A DNA stretch of 64,000 nt from Halpernia humi. Lineage in GTDB: Bacteria > Bacteroidota > Bacteroidia > Flavobacteriales > Weeksellaceae. The stretch is taken from NCBI RefSeq assembly GCF_900108025.1, contig NZ_FNUS01000002.1, forward strand, positions 393,612 to 457,611, given 5' to 3'. Position numbers and translations under genes: made by a program. This document shows positions 1 to 8,002 of the stretch, piece by piece. The notes under the pieces were generated by a model that ran no database searches, was not told the origin of the DNA, and saw only the letters and a list, made by a program, of their open reading frames with translations. Each line of letters begins with the position of its first letter. Position 1 is the first letter of the stretch.

Positions 1-1
1 C

Positions 2-898
2 CCTACAGATCGTCCGCATCAACTTTCTCTCTTTGACGAAGAATTTGAAACAGATAACAATACTTTTGCTTCCATAAAAATCAGGAACAGTAAAATTTCT
101 CCAAGCGGATCTACTAAACAAGTAGTTGCTGCTTACGAATTCCTTACAAAATTTAAAATGGCTTGGTACAGATCTGAAAACTCAAAAGGCAAAGAAATTA
201 AAACTTTTGGTGGACTTATTTCCCTTCCAAGTTATGATGTTAGAGGTTTTACCACATTTTTGATCAGCAGTTATTGGTTGAAAAAATTAATGGTTATACC
301 TGAATACAATTACGTTCTGTACAATTTGGTGTATCATATTCGAAACAATAAACACGTCATATTTGCAATATGGCTCTCTAAAATCCCTGATATGGGAACA
401 TCTGTAAAACTTTCTACACTCAATAAAAAATTTGGTCTCAATTATAAAACAGCCAATGATTTTTGCTTCAAATTTTTAAAACCAGCAAGATTAAATCTAA
501 ATAAATACAACAATTTGTCTTTCAATTTTAAATGTGACAAAGATTTGATTACAATTTATCCATACGATACAAGTAAAATAGTTGCTAAAGAGATTTCAAA
601 GGTTTCAAAAGTGAATTTAAAAATCAACAAAAGGTTGAATTATTTAAAAGAGAGATATGGCTTAAAGGAAGATGAAATGGTCCAGTTCTTTTATCATTAC
701 AAAAATATTGCACAAACAAGAGATTTTATTGAAAAAGCATTTGTTGAATTTGTAAAAACAAACAGAATGCTGAAAAAAAAATCAACGGACTATCAAGGTC
801 GTGCTTTTCTGAATGAAATTCAAAACATCATCAAAAAGAATTATGCAGATACAAAAATGGGAGAGTTGTTTCCAAATGGTTATCCTGTTATCATTTGA
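2..898 (+). CDS. Replication initiator protein, Rep_3-like (5' partial)
   Basis: The reading frame is open from the first bases of the window, so the N terminus is missing; 298 residues are visible. The layout is that of an iteron-binding initiator with two winged-helix domains. The stretch around FKFLKPARLNLNKYNNLSF resembles the second winged helix of Rep_3 proteins (RVLxPAIxEIN-type). Such proteins bind iterons and open the origin with DnaA. Eight iterons and a DnaA box start directly after the stop codon, which strongly supports the assignment. A first internal ATG lies at 158, but homologous-looking sequence continues upstream of it, so 158 is unlikely to be the true start. The family name comes from recalled sequence character, not from a search. 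Confidence 0.75.
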   Translation, partial: PTDRPHQLSLFDEEFETDNNTFASIKIRNSKISPSGSTKQVVAAYEFLTKFKMAWYRSENSKGKEIKTFGGLISLPSYDVRGFTTFLISSYWLKKLMVIPEYNYVLYNLVYHIRNNKHVIFAIWLSKIPDMGTSVKLSTLNKKFGLNYKTANDFCFKFLKPARLNLNKYNNLSFNFKCDKDLITIYPYDTSKIVAKEISKVSKVNLKINKRLNYLKERYGLKEDEMVQFFYHYKNIAQTRDFIEKAFVEFVKTNRMLKKKSTDYQGRAFLNEIQNIIKKNYADTKMGELFPNGYPVII

Positions 899-899
899 A

Positions 900-1172
900 T
901 TCGGATTTGGACTCATTCAATTTCGGATTTGGACTCATTCGCATTTCGGAATTGGACTCGCTGAAGTTAATGAAATGTTAAAATTATGAATTTTGAGTGC
1001 TACTTTTCGGAATTGGACTCATTCATTGCAGATTAGAAATGATATTGTGGATAACTTTATAGACAATTATCTATGCTTTCGGAATGGGACTCATGTGTAA
1101 TAGTGCTTTTATTCGGAATTGGACTCATCTCTTTTTCGGAATTGGACTCGTGCAACTTTCGGATTTGGACTC
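900..1172 (+). repeat. Eight iterons of a theta-type replication origin
   Basis: Eight direct copies of the 15-mer TTCGGAWTTGGACTC start at 900, 922, 945, 1006, 1078, 1112, 1135 and 1158. The copy at 1078 has one mismatch (TTCGGAATGGGACTC). Several copies extend to a shared ATTC. Spacing within the two clusters is 22-23 bp, about two helical turns, as usual for iterons bound side by side by Rep. The array is directly downstream of the rep gene and encloses a DnaA box. It is followed by an A/T-rich stretch (about 1200-1300) that could be the melting region. Confidence 0.88.
1046..1054 (-). promoter_or_regulatory. DnaA box
   Basis: The plus strand reads TGTGGATAA, the exact reverse complement of the DnaA box consensus TTATCCACA. 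It lies in the gap between iterons four and five. DnaA boxes beside iterons are typical of plasmid origins where host DnaA helps Rep open the duplex. Confidence 0.75.
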
Positions 1173-1305
1173 ATTTCAAAAATGTTGTAAACTCCTTTCT
1201 ATAAGTCGATACAGTGGTTTAGTAAAAGGGATTTAAAAGTAAATAAAAGTTTTTTTTTATCTAAAAGGATTTTGGGGGTAAAAATTTGCTTTAAAAAAGA
1301 AAAAA

Positions 1306-2154
1306 ATGAATTGCGAACAAATCAAGAAAAAAATAAGTATTAGAAGTGTTTTAGAATCATTTAATCTATATCCTGAAAAACAAAATTCTAAAACTGCTTT
1401 CTACTTCGCGATTGATCGCGAAGAAAAAAAACCAAGTCTTTGCGTAGATTTTGTAAAAAACAAAGCATTTGATTTCGGAACTGGAAAAAGTTATGATGTG
1501 GTTTCTATCGTACAACAAATGAATAAATGTTCGGTTTCTGAAGCGTTAGAATATTTGAAAAAGTTTGATATTCCTGTAAATTCTCTAAATATAAACAGAA
1601 ATGAATCAAATAAAAACTACAAAATTTTAGAAGTGAAAGAGATTGAACATCCTGCTTTAGTTCAATATTTAAAAGCTCGAAAAGTCTTTGAACAAAGACA
1701 TTTGGTTAAAGAAATACATTATCAAATGAACGGAAAGCCGTACTTTGGAATTGGTTTTTATAATAATTCCGGAGGAATTGAAATCCGAAATAAATATTTG
1801 AAAATCTGCTTGGGAAAAAAGGATGTCACTTTTATCAAGAATCATAATGTGAAAAAAGAGATTTGCGTTTTTGAAGGTTATTTTGATTTTCTCACCTATC
1901 TCCGTTTGCCAAATGCTCAAAATTCAAATTCCGATTTTTTAATTTTAAATTCGACTGCAATGTTTTTTAAAATTGAAGAAGAATTAAAGGAGTATGAAAA
2001 AATTGTGCTTTTTCTGGATAACGATTTGAATGGAAAAAATTTAACTGAAGAGATAATTAACAAATATGAAAGTGTGGAGGATTGTTCTGTTTTGTATCGG
2101 AGTTTTAAGGATCTGAATGTGTGGTTTTTAAGCAATTTAAAAGAATGGCAATAG
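1306..2154 (+). CDS. Toprim domain primase-like protein with degenerate zinc finger
   Basis: The protein has 282 residues. Its N-terminal 85 residues follow the layout of a DnaG CHC2 zinc-binding domain, but the metal ligands are gone; the usual second cysteine pair is replaced by DFGTG. Residues about 185-250 form a Toprim domain, with the glutamate in FEGYFDFL and the acidic DxD-like motif in FLDNDLNG. No separate primase catalytic core is obvious. The protein is clearly related to the N terminus of the 1879-residue fusion at 40401: both have YFGIG, SGG.EIRN and FEG..D motifs in the same order. Its place beside the iteron origin suggests a role in replication initiation or conjugative priming. 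The start follows an A-rich leader without a clear ribosome binding site. Confidence 0.7.
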   Translation: MNCEQIKKKISIRSVLESFNLYPEKQNSKTAFYFAIDREEKKPSLCVDFVKNKAFDFGTGKSYDVVSIVQQMNKCSVSEALEYLKKFDIPVNSLNINRNESNKNYKILEVKEIEHPALVQYLKARKVFEQRHLVKEIHYQMNGKPYFGIGFYNNSGGIEIRNKYLKICLGKKDVTFIKNHNVKKEICVFEGYFDFLTYLRLPNAQNSNSDFLILNSTAMFFKIEEELKEYEKIVLFLDNDLNGKNLTEEIINKYESVEDCSVLYRSFKDLNVWFLSNLKEWQ

Positions 2155-2200
2155 TTTGAAAATTTATTTTACGAAATGTAATATTTGAAATAATAAATAT

Positions 2201-2230
2201 TATATTTGCGTAACACTACACATTGTGTAG
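2201..2230 (+). promoter_or_regulatory. Promoter -7 element and palindromic operator of the abiE operon
   Basis: TATATTTG at 2201-2208 fits the Bacteroidota -7 consensus TAnnTTTG. Just downstream, over the expected transcription start, lies a palindrome with arms CTACACA (2216-2222) and TGTGTAG (2224-2230) around one central base. The GTG start of the antitoxin follows at 2252. AbiEi-type antitoxins are known to repress their own promoter through inverted repeats, so this is a likely AbiEi operator. A TTTG at 2184-2187 is closer than usual for a -33 element. Confidence 0.6.
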
Positions 2231-2251
2231 TAGATAGCAAATAAAATATAA

Positions 2252-3061
2252 GTGGAAAAAGAAGTTAAAACATATAATTATTTAGAGGAATATATTGATA
2301 CTGTACGTTCTAAAGGAAAATATGCATTTACATTGGAAGAATTAAAGGAAAAATTTGATGTAACAGATAAAGCAATTCTCCAAAATCTATATCGGCTAAA
2401 AACTAAAAAGAAGATTGTGAAAATTCGAAAAGGTTTTTATACCATTCTTCCTGCAGAATACTCAAATTATGGAGTAATTCCTACTACAATGTTTTTAGAT
2501 GATATGATGTTATCACTAAATAAAAAATATTATTTAGGGTTAATATCGGCGGCTGCAATTCACGGTGCATCCCACCAACAATCTATGGAAACCTTTGTAA
2601 TAACAGAAAAACCAGCGTTAAGGGATATAAAAAACCAGAAACTAAAAATCAATTTTTTTGTAAAAAACGAATGGAATAAAGAAGATATAATACAAGTGAA
2701 AACAGATGCAGGATATGTAAATGTTTCTTCTCCAGAACTCACCGCTTTGGATTTGTTGTACTATGTAGAAAAATTAGGAATGAACAGAGTGGTGACAATA
2801 TTAAAAGAATTAGTGGAAGTTATAAAACCAAGTCATCTAGCCAAAACTGCTAAAAATTATTCTCAAAATGCCACCCTACAAAGATTGGGTTATTTATTGG
2901 AATTCGAGTTAAAAAATGAAAAGTTGAGTGAAGTAATTTATGTAACAATCGCTAATAAAAAAGGAGTAAACATACCATTGATGCCCGGAAAAAATAGGGA
3001 AGGAATGATAAATGCAAAATGGCGGATTATATATAATATTAATATCGAAAACGATTTATGA
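2252..3061 (+). CDS. AbiEi-like antitoxin (type IV toxin-antitoxin)
   Basis: The protein has 269 residues. It has an N-terminal winged helix-turn-helix region (about residues 20-70, with IRKGFYTILP at its end) and a C-terminal domain like those of AbiEi/DUF6088 proteins (LISAAAIHGASHQQ, SSPELTALDLLYY). AbiEi antagonizes the nucleotidyltransferase toxin AbiEii without binding it stably and represses the operon. The start is GTG. The stop codon overlaps the start of the toxin gene as ATGA (3058-3061), the usual translational coupling. The palindrome upstream fits autoregulation. Confidence 0.82.
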   Translation: MEKEVKTYNYLEEYIDTVRSKGKYAFTLEELKEKFDVTDKAILQNLYRLKTKKKIVKIRKGFYTILPAEYSNYGVIPTTMFLDDMMLSLNKKYYLGLISAAAIHGASHQQSMETFVITEKPALRDIKNQKLKINFFVKNEWNKEDIIQVKTDAGYVNVSSPELTALDLLYYVEKLGMNRVVTILKELVEVIKPSHLAKTAKNYSQNATLQRLGYLLEFELKNEKLSEVIYVTIANKKGVNIPLMPGKNREGMINAKWRIIYNINIENDL

Positions 3062-3852
3062 TACCGAGAAGATATATAGAAGAGTGGAGAGAATTTGCTC
3101 CTTGGCCAGAAAATGGACAAGTAGAACAAGATTTAATTATAGAAAGAACACTTGTAGAATTGTTTTCTGATCCATTTTTAAATGAAAATCTTGCATTTCG
3201 TGGTGGAACTGCTTTACACAAATTATTTTTAAAACCACAAGCAAGATATTCGGAGGATATAGATTTGGTGCAGATTATACCTGGTCCTATAAAACCAATT
3301 TTAGTAAAAATCAGAGAGAAATTATCTACATTTTTAGGGACAAAAAGAAAAATTGTAAGCAGTATTCACAATAATACAGCAACTTATCGCTTTGAAACTG
3401 AAATTCCGCCAGTTATTCAGATGCGATTAAAAATAGAAATCAATTGTAGAGAACACTTTACAGTTTTAGGACTTCAAAAAGTTCCTTTTAAAATGAAAAA
3501 CGGTTGGTTTACTGGAGAATGCATGATCAAAACTTATCATATTGAAGAATTACTAGGAACGAAATTAAGAGCATTATATCAACGAAGAAAAGGAAGAGAT
3601 TTATTTGATTTGGATATTGCATTATCAAACCTCGAAATCAATACAGAGAATTTAATCAAATGCTACAAAGAGTACATTAATTTTTCAGACGGCGTAAATC
3701 CAACTGGTAAAATGTTTCAGATCAATATGGAAGAAAAAATGCAGGACGACGAATTTAGAAATGATATTTTTACAATTTTAAGACCAGGATTGGAATATAA
3801 TAATGATTTGGCTTATAAAGCAGTTACAGAAAAAATTATCAACAAAATTTAG
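3058..3852 (+). CDS. AbiEii-like nucleotidyltransferase toxin
   Basis: The protein has 264 residues and the DUF1814/AbiEii layout: FRGGTALHKLF at about residue 47, YSEDIDLV with the two metal-binding aspartates at about 64-71, and GTKLRALYQRRKGRDLFDL at about 168-186. Members use this fold to add nucleotides to tRNA or other targets and cause growth arrest; the AbiE system gives abortive phage infection. It overlaps the antitoxin gene by four bases. The next gene starts only 11 bp after its stop, so the toxin-antitoxin pair and the kinase cassette downstream may share one transcript. Confidence 0.88.
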   Translation: MIPRRYIEEWREFAPWPENGQVEQDLIIERTLVELFSDPFLNENLAFRGGTALHKLFLKPQARYSEDIDLVQIIPGPIKPILVKIREKLSTFLGTKRKIVSSIHNNTATYRFETEIPPVIQMRLKIEINCREHFTVLGLQKVPFKMKNGWFTGECMIKTYHIEELLGTKLRALYQRRKGRDLFDLDIALSNLEINTENLIKCYKEYINFSDGVNPTGKMFQINMEEKMQDDEFRNDIFTILRPGLEYNNDLAYKAVTEKIINKI

Positions 3853-3863
3853 AGATAATTATC

Positions 3864-6167
3864 ATGGAAGAAAAAATTATAAGAGAAGAGTTATCGAAAA
3901 TCTTAATAGATGATCCAACTAACTATGGTAAAATTTTAGAATTATCTTCTAAGCTTTCAAGTTTTGATGTGCAAAATGTTCGATTTAGTGTTGATGCAGG
4001 AATAATAAATAGATTAGGTAAAGAACTTGTTGGACGGCAAGAAACAGCAGTTTCAGAATTAGTAAAGAATGCCTACGATGCAGATGCTAAAAACGTTAAA
4101 TTGATTTATGTAAATGCATGGAATAAAGGTGGTACTTTAGAGATTATTGATGATGGAACTGGGATGAATAAAGAAGAATTGGTCAATGGTTTTATGAGAT
4201 TATCTTCATCTGATAAAATTCATAACCCAATTTCAAATAATTACCAACGAATAAGAGCCGGAAGAAAAGGAATTGGAAGATTTGCTACTCAACGTTTAGG
4301 AGATAAATTAACTATTATTACTCAAAAAGAAGATTTAGATTATGCCTTAAAAGTTTCAATAGACTGGGATAAATTTGCATCAGACATAGATTTATCCACA
4401 ATTTCAAATTCAATTGAAATTATAGAAAAGCAAAAAGAACAAGGAACGAATTTAATTATTGAAAATTTAAGAGAAGGTTGGAGTAACGCAACGATTAAAA
4501 AAGTATATAGGTATACCTCTGATTTGCTGCAGCCCTTTCCACTTTCCAAAGAAAAAAAAGAAAAAGAAAAAAATAAATTAGATCCTGGTTTTAAAAGTTC
4601 ATATTACAGAGAGTTTGTATCAGATGAAAATTTAATTATCGACGAAGAAGAAGCTTTTTTAAAGAATGCATTGGCAGAAATCGAAGGTTATGTATTAGAA
4701 GATGGACAAGGATGTTGGTCATTACAAAGCGAAAAACTTAATTTTCCTCAAGAAGTTTTTTTAATTGGAAAAGAAAAAGATTTACCCGAGTCAAAATTTA
4801 ATTTTATAAAAGGAGTACATTTTAAATGTTATTATTTTATATATGAGACTTCTCTGTTGCCTTCACAAACAATGACATTCATTAAAGAAGTTGCTAATGA
4901 AAGAGGAGGTATAAGAATGTATAGAAATGGTTTTAGAGTTCCTCCTTATGGTGAAAAATTAAATGATTGGCTAGGTCTTGACGAATCAACTGCTAAAAGA
5001 GTAATTCTATCTTCTCATCGAAATATTAATTTTTTTGGATTTGTAGAAATCACTGATGAATCAGGATTATTATTTGATGAAACTTCTAGTAGGGAAGGAC
5101 TTTTCGAAAATGATGCTTTTCAAGAGTTAGTTAATTTTACACAACGATGTTTAATTAGTGCTGTGATAAAAATTGCGGATTTAAGAGGCCGAAAATCTAC
5201 TACAGGTCAAAGAAATTGGGAAAAAACAGAAAATCCATCTAAAAAGGTCGATACAGCTATTGAAAAAATAAAAGAAATTTTTGAGGAAGAAGAACCTAAT
5301 AAAGATGAAAATTCAGATTCAAAAAAACATTCGGATAAAAAAGAAAAATTTAATAAGGCATTTGAAGAATTTAAACAGGCTAGAGAAGAAGAAAAAATAG
5401 AAAAACAAAAATTAATTGAAGAAATTAATATGCTGAGAATATTAGCTGCTCTAGGTTTGGTTATTGGTGAATTTGTTCATGAAGTAAAAAGATTTTTACC
5501 TGGGTTTGACACAGATACTAGATTTCTTAAAAAGGCAGTTAAAGATTATGATGAAGCTTTGAATCGAGTTGAAAGATTAGAGACAAATATTAAGTCTTTC
5601 ACAGCTTATACATCATATTTTGATAGAGCAATTTCAAGAAATGTTTTCAGAGAATTAGAACCTATTGAATTGAGAAATGCTGTAAATGATTTTACTGATG
5701 TTGTTAGAAAAGATTTAGAGAGATCTGGCATTATACTTCATAAACCAGTTTATAATGATTTTGATTTAGATACCATACCAATGCATCCTTCTGAATGGTC
5801 TTCAATTTTATTTAATTTTTATACAAATTCCAAAAAAGCCATAAAAAGAAAGGGAGTGAAAGGTGAATTATTTATAAAATGTGGCAGAGAAAACAATAAT
5901 GTTTATTTAGAGTTTTCTGATAATGGAGATGGAATAAGCGAAAAAGACGAAGATAAAATTTTTAATGCTTTTTTTACAACTTCAAGTGCCTCTGGTCATC
6001 ATGATATTGATTCGGATTCATTATCTGGAACTGGTCTTGGGCTTAAAATATTAAAAGACATTATCGAAAGTTATAACGGTGCTATTTATGTAGCAGAAAC
6101 AGAAACTAATTTTAGTACAACAATAAGAGTAGAAATCCCTGAAAACATTAAGAATGAGCAAATTTAA
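3864..6167 (+). CDS. Histidine kinase with two GHKL ATPase modules
   Basis: The protein has 767 residues. The N-terminal half is a complete GHKL ATPase of the Hsp90/MORC-like type: ELVKNAYDADAK (about 65), IIDDGTGMN (about 95), GRKGIGRFATQRLG (about 133). An acidic, lysine-rich coiled-coil linker (about 455-515) follows. The C-terminal half is a histidine kinase: H-box GEFVHEVKRF with the likely phospho-accepting His539, N-box NFYTNSKKA (about 653), G1 SDNGDGIS, and G2 GTGLGLKIL (about 724). No membrane segment or signal peptide is visible, so it should be cytoplasmic. A response regulator gene overlaps its end by 14 bases. Similar paired-GHKL kinases occur in uncharacterized bacterial two-component loci; the signal sensed is unknown. 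Confidence 0.82.
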   Translation: MEEKIIREELSKILIDDPTNYGKILELSSKLSSFDVQNVRFSVDAGIINRLGKELVGRQETAVSELVKNAYDADAKNVKLIYVNAWNKGGTLEIIDDGTGMNKEELVNGFMRLSSSDKIHNPISNNYQRIRAGRKGIGRFATQRLGDKLTIITQKEDLDYALKVSIDWDKFASDIDLSTISNSIEIIEKQKEQGTNLIIENLREGWSNATIKKVYRYTSDLLQPFPLSKEKKEKEKNKLDPGFKSSYYREFVSDENLIIDEEEAFLKNALAEIEGYVLEDGQGCWSLQSEKLNFPQEVFLIGKEKDLPESKFNFIKGVHFKCYYFIYETSLLPSQTMTFIKEVANERGGIRMYRNGFRVPPYGEKLNDWLGLDESTAKRVILSSHRNINFFGFVEITDESGLLFDETSSREGLFENDAFQELVNFTQRCLISAVIKIADLRGRKSTTGQRNWEKTENPSKKVDTAIEKIKEIFEEEEPNKDENSDSKKHSDKKEKFNKAFEEFKQAREEEKIEKQKLIEEINMLRILAALGLVIGEFVHEVKRFLPGFDTDTRFLKKAVKDYDEALNRVERLETNIKSFTAYTSYFDRAISRNVFRELEPIELRNAVNDFTDVVRKDLERSGIILHKPVYNDFDLDTIPMHPSEWSSILFNFYTNSKKAIKRKGVKGELFIKCGRENNNVYLEFSDNGDGISEKDEDKIFNAFFTTSSASGHHDIDSDSLSGTGLGLKILKDIIESYNGAIYVAETETNFSTTIRVEIPENIKNEQI

Positions 6168-7260
6168 ATATTTATATATAGATGATGAAAATGACCAATC
6201 CGTTACCGCTATTAGAGATGGTTTTGTAGATGAAGGTGTTATTGATATTGATGTTGAACAGCCAATGAATTTTAAAGAGCAAATAAAAGATTTGTCAACT
6301 AAATTGGAACATTATGATGGTCTAATTTTAGATTTCAGATTAAATCAAAATATGCAATTGGATGTTGCATATAATGCTCCTTCTATTGCACAAGAACTTA
6401 GGATGGCTGTCTCTGAACCTGAAATGAATTTAAAATCATTACCGATAATTTTATGTTCAACGGACGAAAGAATGCGAGCTACTTATGATGCTGATAAAAC
6501 AAGTCATGATTTATTTGATTATAAGTTTTTAAAAGGAGACGAACCAGATTGGGAAAGATTTTCAAAAAAATTAAATTCTTTAGCAAATGGTTATAAATGG
6601 CTGAATGAAAAATCTAGAACAATCGAAGATGTTTTAGAACGAGAAGATATTTACAATTTTGACCCAAGAATTACGGAAAAATTTAAAGACCCAGATAACA
6701 AAGTTATTGCATATGATTACGCTCACTTTATAATTAAGGAGCTATTTAACCATCCCGGAGCATTAATTAAGGAACGGCTACTAGCATCTAGACTTGGTGT
6801 TAGTATTGAAGATTCAGGAGATGATTGGAATACTTTAAAAGAGCATTTATCAGCATTTAGGTTTTCAGGATTATTTAATGATGGTTGGGAAAGATGGTGG
6901 ATGGATAAAATTAATTCTTTGTTTAAAGAAGTAAGTAAAGGAAAAAGATTAACAAACCTCAATGCTGTTCAAAGAGTAGAAGTTTTAAAAGAGTTTTTTT
7001 CTCTTAAAAATTTAAAAGAAGCTGAACCTATTGAATCTTGTGTGAGTTCAAATTTTTGGGCTATTTGTGAAGAAACAAAATTACCATTAGACCCAATTGA
7101 AGGTTTTAAAGTTTTCCAAAGCGATGATTTAAAACCATGGCAAGAACCTAAATATTTATCTTTCTATGCAATAGCAATTGAAGGAATTAAAAGGAAAGGT
7201 TTAAAACCCCATTTTAGTGAGAATGAAAAGATACAATTAATGAAAGATAGCTTTAAATGA
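6154..7260 (+). CDS. Response regulator with unknown output domain
   Basis: The protein has 368 residues. The first 140 form a receiver domain: acidic pair in YIDDEND (residues 10-11), phospho-acceptor Asp60 in LILDFRL, a Ser/Thr in ILCSTDE, and a conserved lysine near YKFLKGDE. The remaining 225 residues are helical, contain several tryptophans and do not look like a known DNA-binding output domain. The gene starts inside the end of the kinase gene and overlaps the next gene by ATGA (7257-7260), so it is almost certainly the partner of the kinase. The output may be protein-protein, acting on one of the two following gene products. Confidence 0.75.
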   Translation: MSKFKYLYIDDENDQSVTAIRDGFVDEGVIDIDVEQPMNFKEQIKDLSTKLEHYDGLILDFRLNQNMQLDVAYNAPSIAQELRMAVSEPEMNLKSLPIILCSTDERMRATYDADKTSHDLFDYKFLKGDEPDWERFSKKLNSLANGYKWLNEKSRTIEDVLEREDIYNFDPRITEKFKDPDNKVIAYDYAHFIIKELFNHPGALIKERLLASRLGVSIEDSGDDWNTLKEHLSAFRFSGLFNDGWERWWMDKINSLFKEVSKGKRLTNLNAVQRVEVLKEFFSLKNLKEAEPIESCVSSNFWAICEETKLPLDPIEGFKVFQSDDLKPWQEPKYLSFYAIAIEGIKRKGLKPHFSENEKIQLMKDSFK

Positions 7261-8000
7261 AAATTGAACAATTTAGACAATCGAGAGCAGACGACTTGAT
7301 AACTGCTGCTAAAATTATTGAAAGCGTTTTTTCAGGAAGTATTTTAACTACTCCAATTTATATAGCCGCAGAAGAACTAAGAAAAGGTGCTCCTTTTTTA
7401 AAAGACGGTACCACCAATAATGATTTATGGGGTTATGAAATTTGTGACTTAAAAATCCCAGTTGACACAACAAAACACATGCGTCCAAAGGGTATAAATC
7501 ATAAAAATGTGGAATTAATATTAAACATGAAATTAGTCGCTAATTATAAAAATTGGAATGATTTAAACGACCCTTTAATAGATTTGAATTTTAATGCCGT
7601 AATTCGTGGTATTGGTGTTCAACCTCATTACTTCTGTTTTCATATCGACAAACATGATCCTTCAAAAGAAGCAACAGAACCACATCCAACATATCATCTT
7701 CAAATTGCAAGTAACCCACTTGATGAAGATGAATTTCAATATGGGAATACTTTGTTTCTTGATACTCCTAGAATAGTACATCATCCAGTAGATTTAATTT
7801 TAGGAATAGGGCTGTTAACTTCAAATTTTTTTCCGTTTGCTTTTGATAATATTATGGATGATGGTTATTTTTCATCAATATACAAAGTATATCAAGATAA
7901 AATACTAAAACCATACTATCATACTATTGCCAGTAATTGGTCATATGATATTGCAAATATTTGTTGGTCAAAACAACATTTATGCCCAACGATAATTTAA
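7257..8000 (+). CDS. Hypothetical protein of the kinase/regulator cassette
   Basis: I do not recognise this 247-residue protein. It has no signal peptide or membrane helix. The middle is rich in histidines (VQPHYFCFHIDKHD, EPHPTYHL, RIVHHPVDL), which could mark a metal-binding site, but no known metalloenzyme signature is clear. Translational coupling on both sides (ATGA at the start; the methyltransferase start within or two bases after its stop) makes it part of the same functional unit as the kinase, regulator and methyltransferase. It could be an effector or an adaptor. Confidence 0.6.
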   Translation: MKIEQFRQSRADDLITAAKIIESVFSGSILTTPIYIAAEELRKGAPFLKDGTTNNDLWGYEICDLKIPVDTTKHMRPKGINHKNVELILNMKLVANYKNWNDLNDPLIDLNFNAVIRGIGVQPHYFCFHIDKHDPSKEATEPHPTYHLQIASNPLDEDEFQYGNTLFLDTPRIVHHPVDLILGIGLLTSNFFPFAFDNIMDDGYFSSIYKVYQDKILKPYYHTIASNWSYDIANICWSKQHLCPTII

Positions 8001-8002
8001 AA

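Noticed and set aside
900..1172. CRISPR or satellite origin of the iteron repeats
   Set aside because: Short 15-bp units with 22-23 bp period directly after a rep gene and with a DnaA box fit iterons.
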